The notes: a model not told the origin generated them from the letters alone. DNA of 64,000 bases from Pyrenophora tritici-repentis (GCF_003171515.1 NC_089395.1:1116001-1180000), one strand, 5' to 3'; shown: positions 51,795 to 64,000, numbered from the stretch's first letter. Numbers and translations: made by a program.

Positions 51795-52728
51795 ATGGAC
51801 GATATTCACGCGCCGACAGTCTCCTCGGGCCCAACTTCGTCGGGCTACTCCAATGGCATTCCCAAGGAGCAGTTGTCGCTGCAGGAGCTCATGGCCGAGA
51901 AAGACCGAGTAGAGGCAGAGCTCAAGGCCCTAGGCCAGGTGCTGGATTCGGTACGCATCAATGCAATGAATCACGTGTGTCGATCTGGTTGTCTGATGTC
52001 TTGCTATAGCACGGCGTCCACATGAACACTGGCCTGACTACCTTTGACGGCTTCCCGCGCAGTGACATTGATGTCGCTCAAAGTATGTAGTATGCGCCAC
52101 CCACCACAGGAGCCTGGTGCTGATCCCTCGCAGTACGGACAACGCGGGCGCGCATCATACGGCTGAAGAACGACTACAAGGACCTCATGTCGCGCATCGA
52201 AAAGGGCCTCCACGAGCACCACGCGCGCCTGGCAGAGCAAGCCAACAACCCCGCGGCCGGCCAAACACAGGATGCAGGGCTCGGTGCACCGCCTGCGGCT
52301 CTCGAGGCGCCCTTTGCAAAAGTCAACAGCGTCGTAGCAGGGAGCCCGGCCGAGACAGCTGGACTTAAGATGGGCGATACCATTACAAAGTTTGGATGGG
52401 TGGACTGGACAAACCACGAGAGGCTGTCGCGCGTGGCAGAGGCCGTGTCACAGAACGAGGGGGTACGTCATCTTACCGCAACCGGCAAAAAGACCAAACT
52501 TGAGACGCTCGGAGGCTCAGACTTTCGCAGCATGCACAGCGTGCACTAGGTGTTGAAGGCAAAGGCAGTCTGCAGACAGCTAACATGTACTTACAGATCC
52601 CCATCACGGTCAAGGCGCTGCGACCCAACGCATCGGGCGGACCAGCAGAGAGTGTGCAGATGCAGCTCACACCACGGCGGAACTGGGGCGGGCGAGGGCT
52701 TTTGGGCTGCCACTTGCTGCCCATGTAG
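51795..52728 (+). CDS. NAS2: Proteasome assembly chaperone Nas2/PSMD9 family (229 aa, 4 exons)
   Basis: Exons 51795-51950, 52010-52082, 52134-52462 and 52597-52728. The N-terminal helical part (LSLQELMAEKDRVEAELKAL) and the signature LTTFDGFPRSDIDVAQ, then RIIRLKNDYKDLM, are typical of PSMD9/p27, which chaperones the base subunit Rpt5 during assembly of the 26S proteasome. A C-terminal PDZ-like domain follows (AKVNSVVAGSPAETAGLKMG, DTITKFG). The end, QLTPRRNWGGRGLLGCHLLP, is also characteristic of the family. Splice sites are all GT-AG and the frame joins cleanly. Confidence 0.92.
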
Positions 52729-53333
52729 CTTATCTGGTATGGCATAGCATTATCAATCAAACCAACAGCAGGCGTAGAATTACCAAACCGACAACACGGC
52801 ATGGCTGGTGTGGATAAGGCGCAATGGGCGAAAACAGCGCTTGCTGCGTGGCGCACTGGGCTTGGGTCAACAAGCACTGCATGATACCCGGCGTTTGTCT
52901 TTATTTGAACAAATGAAACTTGAATCGAGCGAAAGAATCTTCTCGCGGCATCACGTGCCGATTGCCCGAGCAAAGGTCCAGCGTTTGTTTGCAGCCAGGC
53001 AGTTGTTGTTGTGGAAGCCTGTGGCTGCCTAAAGCGCTGCCTTCTGCCGCTGAGGTCAATTTTGCGGAAGGTGAGGGCGCCAAGGGATCCACACCGCCCG
53101 GGGCCAACACTTCAGCGTGCACAACAAAACCTCTTCTTGCCCCTCTGGAAGCAACAAACGCCCGCAACCTTCCCCACTCTTTGCACAAACGTAAGTCTGC
53201 ACCACCGCCTTTTGCTCAAATCGCCCGTGCGACCTCAACTAACACTTTTGCTCCTACAGCTTCTGCGCAATACCCTTCTCCCACTCCCACACACACAGCA
53301 CATCCCCCCCCCCCCCCGCCACAACAGTAAATC
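52729..53333. promoter_or_regulatory. Upstream region of the Ran gene
   Basis: A plus-strand pyrimidine-rich leader with a 14-C run at 53304-53317 lies just before the Ran ATG, typical of highly expressed fungal housekeeping promoters. No separate gene seen. Confidence 0.45.
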
Positions 53334-54206
53334 ATGGCCGACGCTGCAAGCACCGTCCCTACCTTCAAGCTCGTGCTTGTCGGTGACGGTGGTACCGGAA
53401 AGGTGAGTCGCCAAATTCTGCTGCGCTCGCGATACGCTGCTGGGCCATTGCGCCGGCTGCGCGGTCGAGAGCAGCCGCATATCTACGCGATAACACATGA
53501 CTAACAGCTCAACCACAGACGACCTTTGTCAAGCGTCATTTGACTGGAGAATTCGAGAAGAAGTACATTGCGACGCTCGGTGTCGAAGTCCACCCGCTTG
53601 CCTTCACCACCGTACGTTGTCCGCTTGATCCACTCGCCCGATACGGCATACTAACAAAGCAAACAGAACCTTGGCCCCATTCAATTCGACGTGTGGGACA
53701 CCGCAGGCCAGGAGAAGTTCGGTGGTCTCCGTGATGGATACTACATCAATGGCCAGTGCGGTATCATCATGTTCGATGTTACCTCGCGTATCACATACAA
53801 GAACGTCCCCAACTGGCACCGTACGTTTGCGACGCATTCCTTTAGCTACCCATGACTAACATTCTCAGGTGACTTGGTCCGTGTCTGCGAGAACATCCCC
53901 ATCGTCCTCACTGGTAACAAGGTCGACGTCAAGGAGCGCAAGGTCAAGGCAAAGTCCATCACCTTCCACCGAAAGAAGAACCTCCAGTACTACGACATCT
54001 CCGCCAAGTCCAACTACAACTTCGAGAAGCCCTTCCTCTGGCTCGCCCGGAAACTGGTCGGTAACCAGACGCTCGACTTTGTTGCCGCCCCGGCTCTCGC
54101 GCCTCCCGAGGTTCAGGTCGACCAGGCTGTGCTCGATCAGTACCGACAGGAGATGGAGAACGCCGCCCAGATGCCTCTTCCCGATGAGGACGATGCCGAT
54201 TTGTAG
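53334..54206 (+). CDS. GSP1: Ran GTPase (217 aa, 4 exons)
   Basis: Exons 53334-53402, 53519-53611, 53667-53820 and 53869-54206, all GT-AG. Small GTPase that drives nuclear import and export and spindle assembly. P loop GDGGTGKTT; effector region with [31 protein letters not shown] for switch [16 protein letters not shown] for guanine specificity; [13 protein letters not shown]; acidic tail DEDDADL that contacts Ran-binding proteins. No C-terminal prenylation cysteine, as expected for Ran. Length equals the family norm (about 215). Confidence 0.97.
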
Positions 54207-55130
54207 ATACGGTCACGAGGTCGCTCCTGGCCACGGCTAGGACTGTAATGGGTTACACGACACGACATGCAATTCCCGACACTGGGAGAAGCAGGAATAT
54301 GCAGCTTTCAAGAGCTTAGGACTTTTTTGGCAAAAACGGGGCAGCATGCGGAGGATTGGGGAGGTATCCAACATGGAGCGCTGGAATAGCCGGCGTTTCG
54401 ACGAAATGATCAAATACAATTCTGTTCTCATGTTCAATGGGTACATTTATCGTCGATGAAGACGTTTTTGGTTCTACCTAACCAGCGTGGATCAAACATC
54501 CATCGTCAGCCTGGCTTTCCCTTTCCTACTTGCCCGTCGCATTAGATGATCCTTCGTTATCGTTGAAATTGCCTTTTTTACCCACCTTTTCCCCAGCCAA
54601 CTCATTAGATAATTATATGGGTATATCAATGCCCCTCAGTGACTCCGATGACCTTTCTTTTTGTTCTTTTCCTAATTTATACTTTGGAGGTTGCGCAAAA
54701 AAGAAAAGGAAAACTCACTACAAAACCGCCCGTTGACAAGATCATCCCGAAGAGAAACGGGCGCTTGCTTGCTTATCCAGTACTAGACAACATGGGGAAA
54801 AAGACATTTGGCTCGTTATACACGAAGACTAGAGATGGGAAAAACGAAAGTAATAGACAGGATAAGACAAGACATAGACAGTGATGAGCAAACAGTAATG
54901 ATACGAAATTTCATGGAGCCAAAACATGTGATCAAACGGACCCTGTGGGGGGAACATCGCGTGTGCCATAATATTGGAAATGTCGAGGAAGCGTGATTTC
55001 CCTCTCGCTGTGGTGCGCGTCAAACGCCCGCTTTGTTGACCCCCAAGACGGAAGAAGGAGAAGACGCCATAACTCGGGGAAATGCGGAACGATGAGGGTG
55101 CGAATTTTGGAATTTGTTCGATTTTGAGCA
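54207..55130. terminator. Convergent 3' region of the Ran and Zn2Cys6 genes
   Basis: Ran (plus) and the Zn2Cys6 regulator (minus) end facing each other, so both 3' UTRs and polyadenylation signals lie here. AT-rich stretches occur; no gene recognised. Confidence 0.4.
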
Positions 55131-57398
55131 TTAAGATTTCAGCATGCTGTGATGAAAGGTCAATTCTGTTTCCTGAGTCAAGACGAAGATATACTTACGG
55201 AGCGATCAGCTGAGCATATTGCTGCTGTGGGACATGGCTTCCCTCCTCGATGACGTTCCGGATAACGTCGTGTTGGTCGATGTTGCTCCACAGATGGATG
55301 CTCATCGCCTTCTTGCTGTTGAAGAGCGTGTGGGCTACACCGCGGACCTGACCGAGGACAACATTGGCAATGAGCCAGGTGTTGGAGTATTGTTGCAGGG
55401 TACCAACATCGAGACGAATCGATTGCTTTATGATGTCGTCTTGGCCGTCGGGGACGAGGAAAGACCAATAGGAAAGATGCACAACCGATGCCATGACGAC
55501 GACGCAGGTGAAGAAGGGCGTGTGGAAGAGTAGTTGTCCGGGTAGTCGGATGAGGGAGGATATGTTTTCAGCAGCCGTCAAGCACTTTGCCGTGTGGATC
55601 TCCCGTGTTTGCGTTGGGAGGAGTACCTGTCCTGGTTGCACACAAATGTTTACACCTTCAACTCGTCCAAAGCCCAGACTACTTCTTGGTCTATGCAGCA
55701 TGATGGTGCTGCCAGCATTGACCATGTGTGCTTGAAAAAGCACCTCGTCGACATGACCATCGTTATTCACAATGTCCATCTTGGACGTCGGGAGGTGCAA
55801 CCGCCAGTTGCATAGGTACTGGTCCACCACATCGACGGCATGGTATTCAAACGTCGAGTCGAGACGCGCGCATTCGAAGACTTTGCCCAAGATCCGGATG
55901 GCGTCAATGAGGTAGGTGAAGGAGCTGAAGGTGACGAGTGAGGGGAGAAAAGCGGAATCGTCATAGTCTTGGAGTGTTGATGGGTACGGTATTTGCTGAT
56001 GACTGTTAGTGTCGGTCTTAATCATGAGTGGCACAGTCGCCGCGAAGGGAAAAGTGATATGCAGTCAGATGATCCCGTCCACACCCGCGGGATCTATACG
56101 CCGGACCGCACATGCGGGAAACACTGCCAAGCTCGGTTGACAGGTGTCAGACTAAGCGGGTGGGGGCCTTGAACTTACACCTGAGAAATACTGGCTGTTC
56201 TCGCATGGAAGCGGAACATCAGACACGACATCCTTTAGTCTGAACTGCACACCTGGGTTGACGGCTGTCATCATGCCATTGGCCGTGAACATGGACCACC
56301 ACGTTCTCCGCCAGCTCTCTTCTAGCTGCGGGTCGTTCTCACCGTGCATCAGGGCAAACTCAATCCGGTTAAGACCAATCTCCAGGGTCAGGTTCTGAGC
56401 TATGGCAAAGACTTGTGCGGCTCGAGGCACCTCGTTATGCGCATGGAGACCAATGGAGAAGAGGAGCAGAGCTTGGACCGACCACGCATCCCTTGGAAAG
56501 TTACCGTTGTTGATCTGGCGGTCCAAAGCTTCCTTGTACATTGCAGTTGGTACCGAGGGTATGTAACTTGACCCGATGAATTGGATGGCATATTCCAGGA
56601 GCGGGGCATGTCTCTGCTTGAAGAGATCCGCTAACCTCACCTCGGGCAGGCAGAAGGGATGTGAGTTGTAAAAGTAATGGTAAAAAGCTTGAACCGCAGT
56701 CTCCGGACCATGGTGACCAAAGCGGTTCAGGCGTGCAGTTCCGTTCAGGTTGAGTTGAGCAACTGGTGGCGCTACTGGACGGACGCCAAGGCCATGAGTC
56801 GGGGAGAGTTGATTCAGGTCGCCGTTATAAGAGTACTCGGGTGATGGAAGGCCAGCACCCGCATGGATGACTGGAGCCTCGGAAACAGATAGACCTGGTC
56901 ATGTTAGATGTTAGAAAGGTCGCCGTCGCCAGTTCACGCACCGTTGACCGTCGCCGGCGCGCCATTCTCGTCCTTGTTCTTGCGCTTCCCCTTCCAGCCG
57001 CGTCGTGACTTAATGTAGGTACATTCCACATTATCGGTCCTACATCGGGAACACCGTACTCCACCGTCGCATTTAAGATGTCTGCTCCGGCACGGAACAC
57101 ACGCGACTGCGACTGAGGCCCTTGTTTGTTCGTTGTTTGATTGCCTCTGGCTGTTCTTCGGTGCAGGCTGTGAGTTCCCTCTCCCACCATCAGACTGGGG
57201 CGTCTGTGCAGGCGGAGTGCCGCCATTGACGCTACTTTGCGTGGTAACACTGGTAGAAGGCGACATGTGAAGTCGGAGCGATGATGATATGGGCGAAGTG
57301 GAGTCGGATGAGAAGTCGCGGTGGCCGCCCCAGAAAGCGGGATCCACGCCACCCGCCATGGAAGGGGCGCCCGTCATGGAGTGGGCAGGCATCGACAT
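55131..57398 (-). CDS. Zn(II)2Cys6 transcription factor with fungal-specific domain (about 661 aa, 4 exons)
   Basis: Exons 57398-56942, 56894-56179, 55995-55199 and 55146-55131. The DNA-binding cluster at about residues 100-126 is C-x2-C-x6-C-x5-C-x2-C-x6-C (ACVPCRSRHLKCDGGVRCSR), followed by a basic linker SRRGWKGKRK. The fungal-specific regulatory domain follows (FYHYFYNSHPFCLPE, LLEYAIQFIGSSYIP, ESWRRTWWSMFTANGM). The 3' end is a tiny exon coding MLKS after a strong GTAAGT donor. The coding look extends upstream of the chosen ATG to about 57490, so a further 5' exon is possible. It lies 1.4 kb from the epimerase gene. Target genes unknown. Confidence 0.85.
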
Positions 57399-58758
57399 TG
57401 CAAGCAGCGCTTCTCGCAGTCGTCCAGTATTCACAGCGTCCGAGTGAGCGCGGCGTTGCAACAGTGCGTCTGTCGAGACGTTGAAGGTCTAACGGGTGCG
57501 GGCTGCTAGTACTGTTGACGGTTGCACGTGACGCCCTTGGTTAGCGCTGGGAATGGGAAGGTGCCAAACCGATCCCGAACCACCCTTTACCCAATCGGCC
57601 GGCTTCGCCCCCGACCAAATGTTTGCAGCCTCAGCCTCTTTGTCGGCCCTCTGAGATCTGCGACCGTCTTCATTCAGCTCACACCTGCCATTGTGCAACC
57701 CACTCGCTCGCACCGTGGAAATGGGCGGACTACCGTTACGCTATCATACCGTTGACTCCTGTTGCCCGCAGCGCAAGCCCACCGCTGTTGAAACGCCTGG
57801 CTGGCGAATCGGGACACGCGAGCTGCCTTCTCGGACGAGCCGTCGTCAATTACTGGGCCGTTTAGTGCGCGCAATCAATCCGTCACCGCTGTCTCGCGAG
57901 GCGACGTTCTAATATACGTCCGATTGCGCTTCTCAACCTGTCTTATTAGAGCGCTGGGGAAATTCAAATCCCCTCGCCACACGTGATCGCACTTCCATCG
58001 TAGGGTAGCGCTTTGAGGTCATGTGAGTGATGAGTAAAGAGATTAGTACGACCCCGACCCAGCTGGAGTTACTCGCTTGCCAGCGATCACCTCTTTCGAT
58101 TGGACAAACTCCACGGGTGGCTTGACAACGAGCAGCATGTCGGGTTGGGGCAAGCTGGCCTTGGCTCCTCCATTCCGAGCAGGTCTTATCAGATACAAGC
58201 GCTGAGCCCACCCACACCAAGCCCGTGAGAGATTCACGAAAGCATCTCAATTGGATAGTGTACGTTTCAGAGAGATAAACATGCCACCGTGCTATCAACA
58301 TCACGACAGCGTGGGTAAAACTGTCAAGTATAAATTCGTGGTTGCGCTGCCCAAACCTCGCCGGCCAAGCCTCCATGCGCCTTTTGTAGACGTCAGCGGC
58401 AGACCTCGTCCTCTCCCGGCGTCCATTATCCGCTTCCATGTGGTCATGATTTGCAGACCAGCCTCCCTCATGACACACCACGGAAGACGTACCCGTGAAC
58501 CCCTCATTTGACATGTCAACCTGTAGCAATCTTCGTCACAGTGCACTCACAGCGCTCGTTCAACTAACTCCTGGATTATTAACTCGAATCATATGATCTA
58601 TCTAGCTCCAAAGCAGACCCGGATATATACGGTGTAGGACAAAACCAAACGCCAGCTTGCGATGCTGCAGGTATGCGAAGAAAAGTGGACGGAGTAATTT
58701 TAGGGGACCGATGCATCATCCGGAGTGTGCGACTATCCCAAAACTTTTATCGTGCTCG
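57399..58758. other. Intergenic: upstream of the Zn2Cys6 gene, 3' flank of the epimerase gene
   Basis: No gene recognised. The part nearest the regulator (57399-57490) may be coding or leader. Confidence 0.45.
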
Positions 58759-60268
58759 CTAGCACACCATTGGATCAGACTCCCGCGATCCGGCACATCG
58801 AGCCTTTGTGAAGTTCCAAACGTCTCCGGAACAGTCGTCCAGAGACCGCTCTGCTCTCCATTGCAGCTCGGTTTCAGCTCGGCGCACCTCTGCCACGCAG
58901 AAGCCAACGTCACCCGGTCTACGGCCAACTTCCCGCGCTGGGATCTTCCGCTGGGACGCTCCTTCCAGACTCCCAAGCACCTCACGGACGCTATGTCCTC
59001 GTCCAGTACCTAAGTCGGGTCAGAGACAAGTTGCCAAGGATAGTATGGTATCGTTAAAGCTTACCAAGGTTGTAGGTACGGAAGGCGCCTTTGGTACGAC
59101 CAGCAGCCGAGGCCGCTAGTGCTGCAATGTGACCCCGAGCCAGATCGACTACGTGGATGAAGTCACGAACAGCTGTACCATCGGGTGTGTTCCAGTCAGT
59201 GCCGAAGATGTCCAGTACTGGCTTAGTCCCTGTCAGCACTGTTGCGATGACTGGAATCAGATTGCTGGGCTTCTGCCGTGGATCCTCGCCCAAAAGACCA
59301 GACTCGTGACATCCGACCTGCTTATGTTAGCCGCATTCCAAATCAGTTCTGGACTTTCCACGTACCGGGTTGAAGTATCGCAGCGCTGTAATGGCCCATG
59401 TTGGGTCGGACACCGCAAGATCTGCCAAGATGGATTCGCACATGAACTTGGACCGTCCGTAGGGAGATGTTAGACCCATAACTCCTGGAAGCACGCTCTG
59501 TTCAACTCCTTGGTTGTCTACGAAAGACTCCGTGTGATGAACACACAGCTCTTCACGGAGAGGCACTCCGCAGTTGGCACCTTCGCCGTAAACCGTTGCC
59601 GACGACGAAAATACAAAGTTCTTGATTCCAAACTCCTCCAGCAGACCCAGAAAGTCTACTAGCCCACAGACGTTGTTGTTGTAGTATCTCAGTGGCATCC
59701 GGATACTCTCTTCGACGGACTTGTACGCCGCAAAATGGATCACCCCCGAGATTCTGGATCTACGCTCAAGAACGGGACGCTGTACATCATCCATTGCTAT
59801 GTCGATACCGGAATCCATTCGCTGCAGCGTCGAAAAGGGGAACCGAACCGCGTTTGGTGCTGGTTTACTGCCGATACAGTATGATGAATACTCAGACAGC
59901 ACGACTTTCATCTGAGAGCTTCTGTAGTCAAGCTTCCGGAACTGCAATGTTGGCATTTGCTTTCCTTGTGCCGCGCAATATTCGAGTGCGAGGATTCTGA
60001 TCCTGCTCAAAACGTTTTCGTATGAGTTGCTGAGATCGTCAACGACGAGGACGTTGTAGCCTTCCTTGAGCAGCTCCAGTGTTGTATGCGAGCCGATATA
60101 TCCGAGCCCACCGACAACCATGATGAATGGAGAATCCGATCCGGCAATGTCGAGGGGATCCGCAACCACATCGTCGTCGAAGAGTACGGATTTTTGGGTT
60201 TCTGGTGTGCTGACGGCCGCGGGCGATGCGGACGGCGAGCATGAAAACATCGATGAAGATGACGACAT
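58759..60268 (-). CDS. UDP-glucose 4-epimerase (468 aa, 3 exons)
   Basis: Exons 60268-59366, 59317-59065 and 59009-58759, donors GTACGT and GTAAGC. Converts UDP-galactose to UDP-glucose in the Leloir pathway, using NAD. The Rossmann motif is VVGGLGYIGSHTT, the catalytic Ser region is FSSSATVYGEG, and the YxxxK pair is in SPYGRSKFMCES. Further markers are RYFNPVG, GTAVRDFIHVVDLARGH and the C-terminal RRPGDVGFC, then DDCSGDVWNF. The N-terminus has about 48 extra residues. About 50 extra residues lie between KLDYRSS and GVIHFAAYKSVEES, so the protein is longer than the usual 340-370. It has no mutarotase domain. Confidence 0.92.
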
Positions 60269-60365
60269 GACGTGCAGGAAAGCTTGCGTATCGAAGAAAA
60301 GAGTGAATTAATGAAGAGCGAATGTTGTTGCCGTGATGTGAGACTTGGTAGGTATGCCCAGAAAT

Positions 60366-60374
60366 CTTTATATA
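60366..60374 (-). promoter_or_regulatory. TATA box of the epimerase gene
   Basis: TATATAAAG on the minus strand about 100 nt before the ATG at 60268, a typical distance. Confidence 0.55.
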
Positions 60375-63300
60375 CGCACAGCTTTTGGGATTCCACGCAG
60401 CTCACGGTCAATTAGGCAGAACACGACCAAAAGAGATATTTTCTTGCGCCATCGATATTGTTTATGGGCTTGGCACGACCCGGCCTCTTAATCCCGACTG
60501 CTCAGATCCGAAGTCTCGTCAGGTCCAGCACTCTGGAAGATACTCTCGCATCGCTAATAATCCCTGTCTAATTTGCATGGCGAATACCCAACACCTGACT
60601 GTGTACAGTAGGTCGCACGGCGGTATTCTCTAGACCCCAAGAATAGTTGGCTGCGACACACTAACGAGGGCAGTCCGTGAGGAACTGCTCAATTTCTAAC
60701 AACATCTTTCGTCGCCGCACCTGTTAATGACGTCTAAACACATCGGTCCAGGTCACTTTACATGATTGCAATCATTCAGGCCGGCAAGTCCCCACTCACA
60801 AACTGAACTTTTCACTCGGATTGTGGAGGCTGGAGCTGAGTCCTCGTCATCGGCTTACAACTAGCCGCGCCCAAAACGGAGCTATGGAAGGGTCTGGCTC
60901 GTACATGGTCCCGCTCCATGTCCACCTACGTCGGCGCGTGGAATCCTTCCCGCCATGCGTATGGCGCCTTGCCATTGTTGTACGTGCCACACCATGGCTG
61001 AAAGTTTTCCATATTCCTCGGGAATCGTCTCATTCCCGAATACAAATTACAAAATCCACAAACAATCACAACGGACATGGACATGGCGCAACGCCGGATG
61101 TAGACTATTCTGTCGCCAACGACGCACTCGACTCGCTCAACCATGTAAGCACTATAGATGATGTGGCAACTACATGCTGGACACGAAGTCCGTGGTCTGT
61201 ACGGGATGTCACTTTCGTTTGCTCTTCTGAAGGAATACAAGTCAGCACTTGTATTGAGTGGGACCGTTGTTGGTGACAGTAGTCTTTAGATTACGCTGAG
61301 TACCTTGATCTCGTTGCTCGGGCATCTCAACATAGGTCCGGTCTAAAGGAAAGAAATATCAACCGGCTCACTTCAATCTGACTCGCACTCTGGACACCAC
61401 AGTCACGAATTTGGCTTTGCCATATCCATGGTATGGTGTGATCCTCTCCTAACGCGCCACTCGTGGAGTAAAGACTTACTATCGGTTACACGGAAGAGCA
61501 GCAACTTGATTGCCCGCACCGGCAGTTGCATGAGCATAAGGCTGGCATTGTGCTGCATTTTACAATCCGGGCGCTTGCCCGAGCCTAGTCGTCTTGTGTA
61601 GCAGGGAATTGGGCGCGAAATCCTAGTGCTGTCCATTCCTGGCCGAGCCTAACTTCTATTGAGACAACGAACACGCTACTGCAGCTCCTGTTCGTGGGTC
61701 GTAGCCTACAACTAGCTCCGACTATGCAGAGATGAACTGTGCTTTTCCCACGTTCATACAGCTTTTGGAGACCTTGTCAGGCTGAAAATGGGGGTTCGGG
61801 CCATTAGGATGCCGAGATCCAGGTTTTCGGCGGCGACACCCACACAATCACACACGGAGTCGGTCGCCACCGTATTCGAGCCCAACACTAATCTTCCCGA
61901 AATGCTATTCTGAGCAGTCCAAGCCATTTTGACGGACTGGCACACATACATACAGTCAGCCTCGATTTACCGGTATGACGATCCTGACACGAGGAGCATT
62001 CACAAGTCTCCCGGGCTGATCGACTATGCGCATACCGCTTCCGTTGACGAACTATAGGAATATCGTCTTGACAAATATATAGATCCCGAGGAGTTCACTT
62101 GAGAGAAAGTTGCTCTTCTCTACTTTAACGGACCGCGAGCCCGACGGATGAATCGATAGAATACGCATCAGAAGCTGATACATATGGCCGAAAGGCATGC
62201 TAGGTGAAAAGAAAGTGTAATCTTCACCGAGACTGCGCTTGCCATTCCCCATCCAATCAAATCTAAACTTTTCCAAAACTTTCCCTGTCACCTCCCCTGT
62301 CATGTTGCTTTGGGCGGCAGATCTGACAGTCAGATGATCCATGTCCGCATCCCCGGATCGGAATACTAAGCCTTTAAGCCCGCGCTAACTCCGCCCAAAC
62401 CACTTTATCACAACCCTGGCCTTCATCTGCATATGCCAGCTCTGCTGCAGTCTCTCATACCTGCTGAAATTGCCTTTTCTTCGAGACGATTCTCCGGCCC
62501 TAAAGCATATTAGCTGCATTTCACCACAATCATGTCATTTTTTAGGGCCAGCTCGCGGGATTTGCAGAGTCGCCAACGGTCAGTCAAAGTGAGTCGGCCC
62601 TGAACAATGACATGCGGGATGCGCAGAGTCGCCAAGATTCAACAAACTTTCAAACTTCACAACAACGCATGTCATTCTTCAGGGCCGACTTGAGCCGCGC
62701 TGCTTGAATGTTAGCGGTTCTGCGCACCCAGTCGCAGTACCTGCTACATCAAGATGCAAACACCCGAAGATCATGCCTTGCTGAATGTCACAGTACATTA
62801 GCTCGGGCCACAAAGGGTCTCGATAGCTTCGTATGACATACCACGAGGCTGGAAAACCTCGTTCGGTCTCATCGGGACAGTCATACTCGCTGCTCGCGAA
62901 ATGCGCTGCGTCCGCAGCGCTTCCGACCATTTGGGCCCGTAAGCGAAAATCAAGCTTTCACATGCCCACACAGACATACCTATCTACACATCGATGGCGA
63001 TTTCATCGGGTCGGGACAGACATACTTAGACAGTCGTCTCGGCTCGGGTACAATTTCGAGTACAGTAGTGCTTAGTCACGCAACTAAACTGCAAAAGCAC
63101 CGTCTTGGGTCTTGGAGATCTGATTAGTCTCCACAACTAGCGCACAGACAACGTGTCTCCACACCCGCAACAAGGCATCGTCCGCGGACCAGCCCCTGGG
63201 GCTTGCTCACAGCCTCAACACATGCGACCCCTGCCCCAGTCAGCATCGTTTCAGTTACACAACGTGGATCGAAATAGCTGCATGCCCAGTCAAAGCGCCT

Positions 63301-64000
63301 CCAACACGGGACGAGAACGATCCAAAATCCACACCACCATGCATCTTGCCGGCTTGTAAATCGCCCAAACTGGTGGCTCGGCCGTCTATCGTGGCGTTAT
63401 TTGCAAGAAAATTTCGTGACGGAGCTTGTTTAGACCACCAGCTTGCAGTAGCTGACTTGAGAAACGGGTATCCGGGGTGTCCACTGACGCGTATCCCGTA
63501 TTTCTGCGCGATGCATCTGGGCATGCATCTTTCCTTTAGCTTCTCCATTAGCTTCCCCGCGAGGCTGGAGGGGAACGTGCAGTTGGTGGATGTCTTTACC
63601 TCGATCTGCTCCGGACTAACGTCCCGCACCAAATGTGTTTATTGACATGGCCGCCAGCGGCAGCCATGAATCGTGCCGTCCTCGGGCCACTAGCCCGCTC
63701 TAAGTACGAGGAATTTGTTCGGATGAGGCCGCGTGGTCTACAATCAACATCCTATACCGATCGCAACAAGAGATTAACTGGCAGTTTCAAAGCCGACGGC
63801 AATTGTTGTGAGTAACCCAGGGATTGTTTCGCTCCATCACATGGGATAAATCCAAGGAATTCAACCGGTCGGTAGATGTGTCTTGGCACGTGGACCCGCC
63901 AAGTTAAAGTGCATGGCATCTCGCGACATCCAGCCTTGCAAAGGGAAATTGAGCCAGTTAGCTTACCGCCATGGAACACACGGCAACCACGTCAGACTTC
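60375..64000. other. Gene-poor right end of the window
   Basis: Only short open frames (up to about 150 codons) without recognisable domains or splice-linked structure. A small inverted/direct repeat cluster lies at 62531-62690 (separate entry). Beyond that I see nothing I can support. Confidence 0.5.
62531..62690. repeat. Clustered inverted and direct repeats
   Basis: CATGTCATTTTTTAGGGCC at 62531, its near-complement GGCCCTGAACAATGACATG ending at 62614, and CATGTCATTCTTCAGGGCC at 62668. Between them GCAGAGTCGCCAA occurs twice (about 62564 and 62622). This makes possible hairpins, but matches no known element that I recognise. Confidence 0.7.

Noticed and set aside
60821..61276. Plus-strand open frame of 151 codons
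   Set aside because: No domain, no splice partners and a composition not clearly coding; could be chance.
63255..63632. Minus-strand open frame of 125 codons near the right edge
   Set aside because: No recognisable motif or start context; not enough to call a gene.

Overview
The window looks like a chromosome segment of a filamentous ascomycete, probably a Dothideomycete such as a member of the Pleosporales. The host genes carry short introns (about 46-110 nt) with GTRNGT donors. They include fungal-type proteins: a Zn(II)2Cys6 regulator with a fungal-specific domain, an Rtc3-like SBDS-fold protein and a cysteine-rich single-pass membrane protein. The repeats are typical of fungal genomes: chromodomain gypsy elements, a LINE of Tad-like layout, hAT and pogo/Fot1-type DNA transposons. 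The genus is inference.

Layout. (i) 1-304 is the 3' end of an unrecognised gene. (ii) 305-3180 is gene-free DNA dominated by a decayed minisatellite with the core CCTACCGATTTT. (iii) 3185-36895 is a transposon cluster, much of it nested. It starts with hAT-1 (3185-6331). A RIP-like decayed LINE follows (7055-18331, 14-bp target duplication), itself interrupted by gypsy-1 (12005-17343, TSD CGTTG) and a 128-bp hAT-type MITE (9480-9607). Then come an intact pogo/Fot1-type element (19229-21100, TA duplication), gypsy-2 (21231-29318, TSD GTGGC), and hAT-2 (30762-36632) split by hAT-3 (33049-36180, TSD ATAACGAA). A second MITE copy (36768-36895) is the exact reverse complement of the first. (iv) From 37.9 kb the sequence becomes ordinary gene-rich euchromatin with no recognisable transposon: an F-box protein, a Cys-rich membrane protein, an AAA ATPase, an Rtc3-like protein, a RhoGEF, the proteasome chaperone Nas2/PSMD9, Ran GTPase, a Zn2Cys6 regulator and a UDP-glucose 4-epimerase. 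(v) 60.3-64 kb shows no recognisable gene.

The nesting gives a relative history: the LINE came first and decayed by C:G to T:A changes, then the MITE and gypsy-1 entered it; hAT-2 came before hAT-3. LTR pairs of both gypsy elements read identical, and the two MITE copies are identical, so these insertions are recent. The two gypsy elements separate gag and pol differently: gypsy-1 by an in-frame UAG, gypsy-2 by a -1 frame change. The host genes are unrelated housekeeping or regulatory genes and do not form an obvious pathway, apart from a possible link between the Zn2Cys6 regulator and the neighbouring epimerase. I did not find a clear new defence or metabolic system. The most distinctive material is the mobile-element architecture. 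Exon boundaries were read by eye from splice signals and reading frame.
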